A stretch of DNA of 22,211 nucleotides from Massiliimalia sp964370215 (GTDB lineage Bacteria > Bacillota > Clostridia > Oscillospirales > Ruminococcaceae): positions 1 to 22,211 of the forward strand of contig CAYJIM010000037.1 in the NCBI GenBank assembly GCA_964370215.1, written 5' to 3'. Below the pieces are notes generated by a model. The model saw only the letters and a program-made list of their open reading frames with translations. It searched no databases and was not told the DNA's origin. The number at the start of each line of letters is the position of its first letter. Positions within the stretch are counted from its first letter, which is position 1. Of this stretch, positions 21,831 to 22,211 are shown piece after piece. Made by a program: the position numbers and the translations under genes.

Positions 21831-22211
21831 TTATTTTGTCTCACCACATTTGGAGCACTGTTGCCCTGTGACGACCGTTTCTGTCCATGCAGGGGTGTCC
21901 ACCACATAACGAGATTCATATACAGCAGGATGGTCAACATAGTCGGTATCGTATTGAACGGCACGATAATCTGTACGCCAGCCTGCGGCGACACCATTAA
22001 GAGCATGTTCTTTCATGTGCTGATCCACATTGCCTGTAATATCGGTATTGCAAACATTACAAGCATGATACGCTTCGTTTTTGTATAGTGGAATGGACTC
22101 TGTCCACGCTTCCGAGACGAGCACATCTTCATAATGACCGACTTCTGCATGATGTACTTCTTGGGTGACGTTGTGCCACTCATGGCTACACGCTTGCGGT
22201 GCAGGAGTTGG
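21831..22211 (-). CDS. C-terminal part of a probable secreted protein with CxxC pairs (runs off right edge)
   Basis: The frame is open from the right edge to a stop at 21831 (127 codons visible). It contains repeated short units of the form 'EAWTES... / PAWTETVV' and tyrosine-rich pieces (DTDYVDHPAVYESRYVVDTP). Two Cys pairs are visible, CNVC with a nearby HMKEH, and CSKC near the end, plus an early CSHEWH. The C/H spacing suggests small zinc-binding knuckles. The composition resembles secreted repeat proteins that neighbour Cna-B adhesins in Firmicutes mobile elements, but I cannot name a family. The N terminus and any signal peptide lie outside the window. Confidence 0.7.
   Translation of the reverse strand, partial: PTPAPQACSHEWHNVTQEVHHAEVGHYEDVLVSEAWTESIPLYKNEAYHACNVCNTDITGNVDQHMKEHALNGVAAGWRTDYRAVQYDTDYVDHPAVYESRYVVDTPAWTETVVTGQQCSKCGETK

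Noticed and set aside
1..22211. CRISPR array, tRNA or rRNA genes, integrase or transposase
   Set aside because: No regularly spaced repeats, no tRNA-like cloverleaf noticed by eye, and no open frame with recombinase or transposase motifs.

Overview
The window looks like a metagenomic scaffold from a low-to-mid GC Gram-positive bacterium, probably a gut-type Clostridia or related Firmicute. The reasons are Shine-Dalgarno sequences of the AGGAGG type, frequent TTG starts, lipoprotein signals, a Cna-B surface adhesin, a RepA_N initiator and a conjugation system with a membrane-anchored two-domain peptidoglycan hydrolase. No integrase, 16S rRNA gene or tRNA is visible, so neither the species nor the choice between plasmid and integrative conjugative element can be settled here.

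Layout. Bases 1 to about 2345 are clearly AT-richer than the rest. They hold the 5' part of a long unrecognised gene that runs off the left edge, a decayed small gene just upstream of it, and several hundred bases with no convincing gene. From about 2345 to 2930 is a junction zone: a 24-25 bp hairpin, a broken C-terminal piece of a Fic-family protein, a second related palindrome and a cluster of short palindromes. From 2934 to the right edge, every gene lies on the minus strand and is tightly packed, often with overlapping starts and stops. This is the body of a conjugative element, transcribed right to left.

Reading in the direction of transcription: a secreted CxxC-rich protein (partial); a large surface adhesin with a Ser/Thr-rich stalk and Cna-B repeats; a lipoprotein that also has a C-terminal membrane helix; a small membrane protein; a CpaE/TadZ-like ParA-family protein with a degenerate P-loop; a VirB2-like pilin subunit; a VirD4-like coupling protein; a VirB6/TrbL-like channel protein with a long hydrophilic tail; a DUF5592-like (VirB3-position) membrane protein; the VirB4 ATPase; and a membrane-anchored lysozyme plus M23 peptidase. 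After a terminator come a VirB8-like lipoprotein and a membrane/coiled-coil protein. Next is a 190-base non-coding region of nested inverted repeats (probable oriT), then two small accessory proteins, a MobP-type relaxase, two tandem hairpins and the RepA_N replication initiator.

Together the genes can account for replication initiation, DNA processing at oriT, recruitment by the coupling protein, a type IV secretion channel that crosses the Gram-positive wall, and a cell-surface adhesion module that could stabilise mating pairs. Three 100-N gaps are present. Two are flanked by exact 55-bp duplications and are almost certainly scaffolding artefacts. The third, inside the adhesin, is a true unknown.
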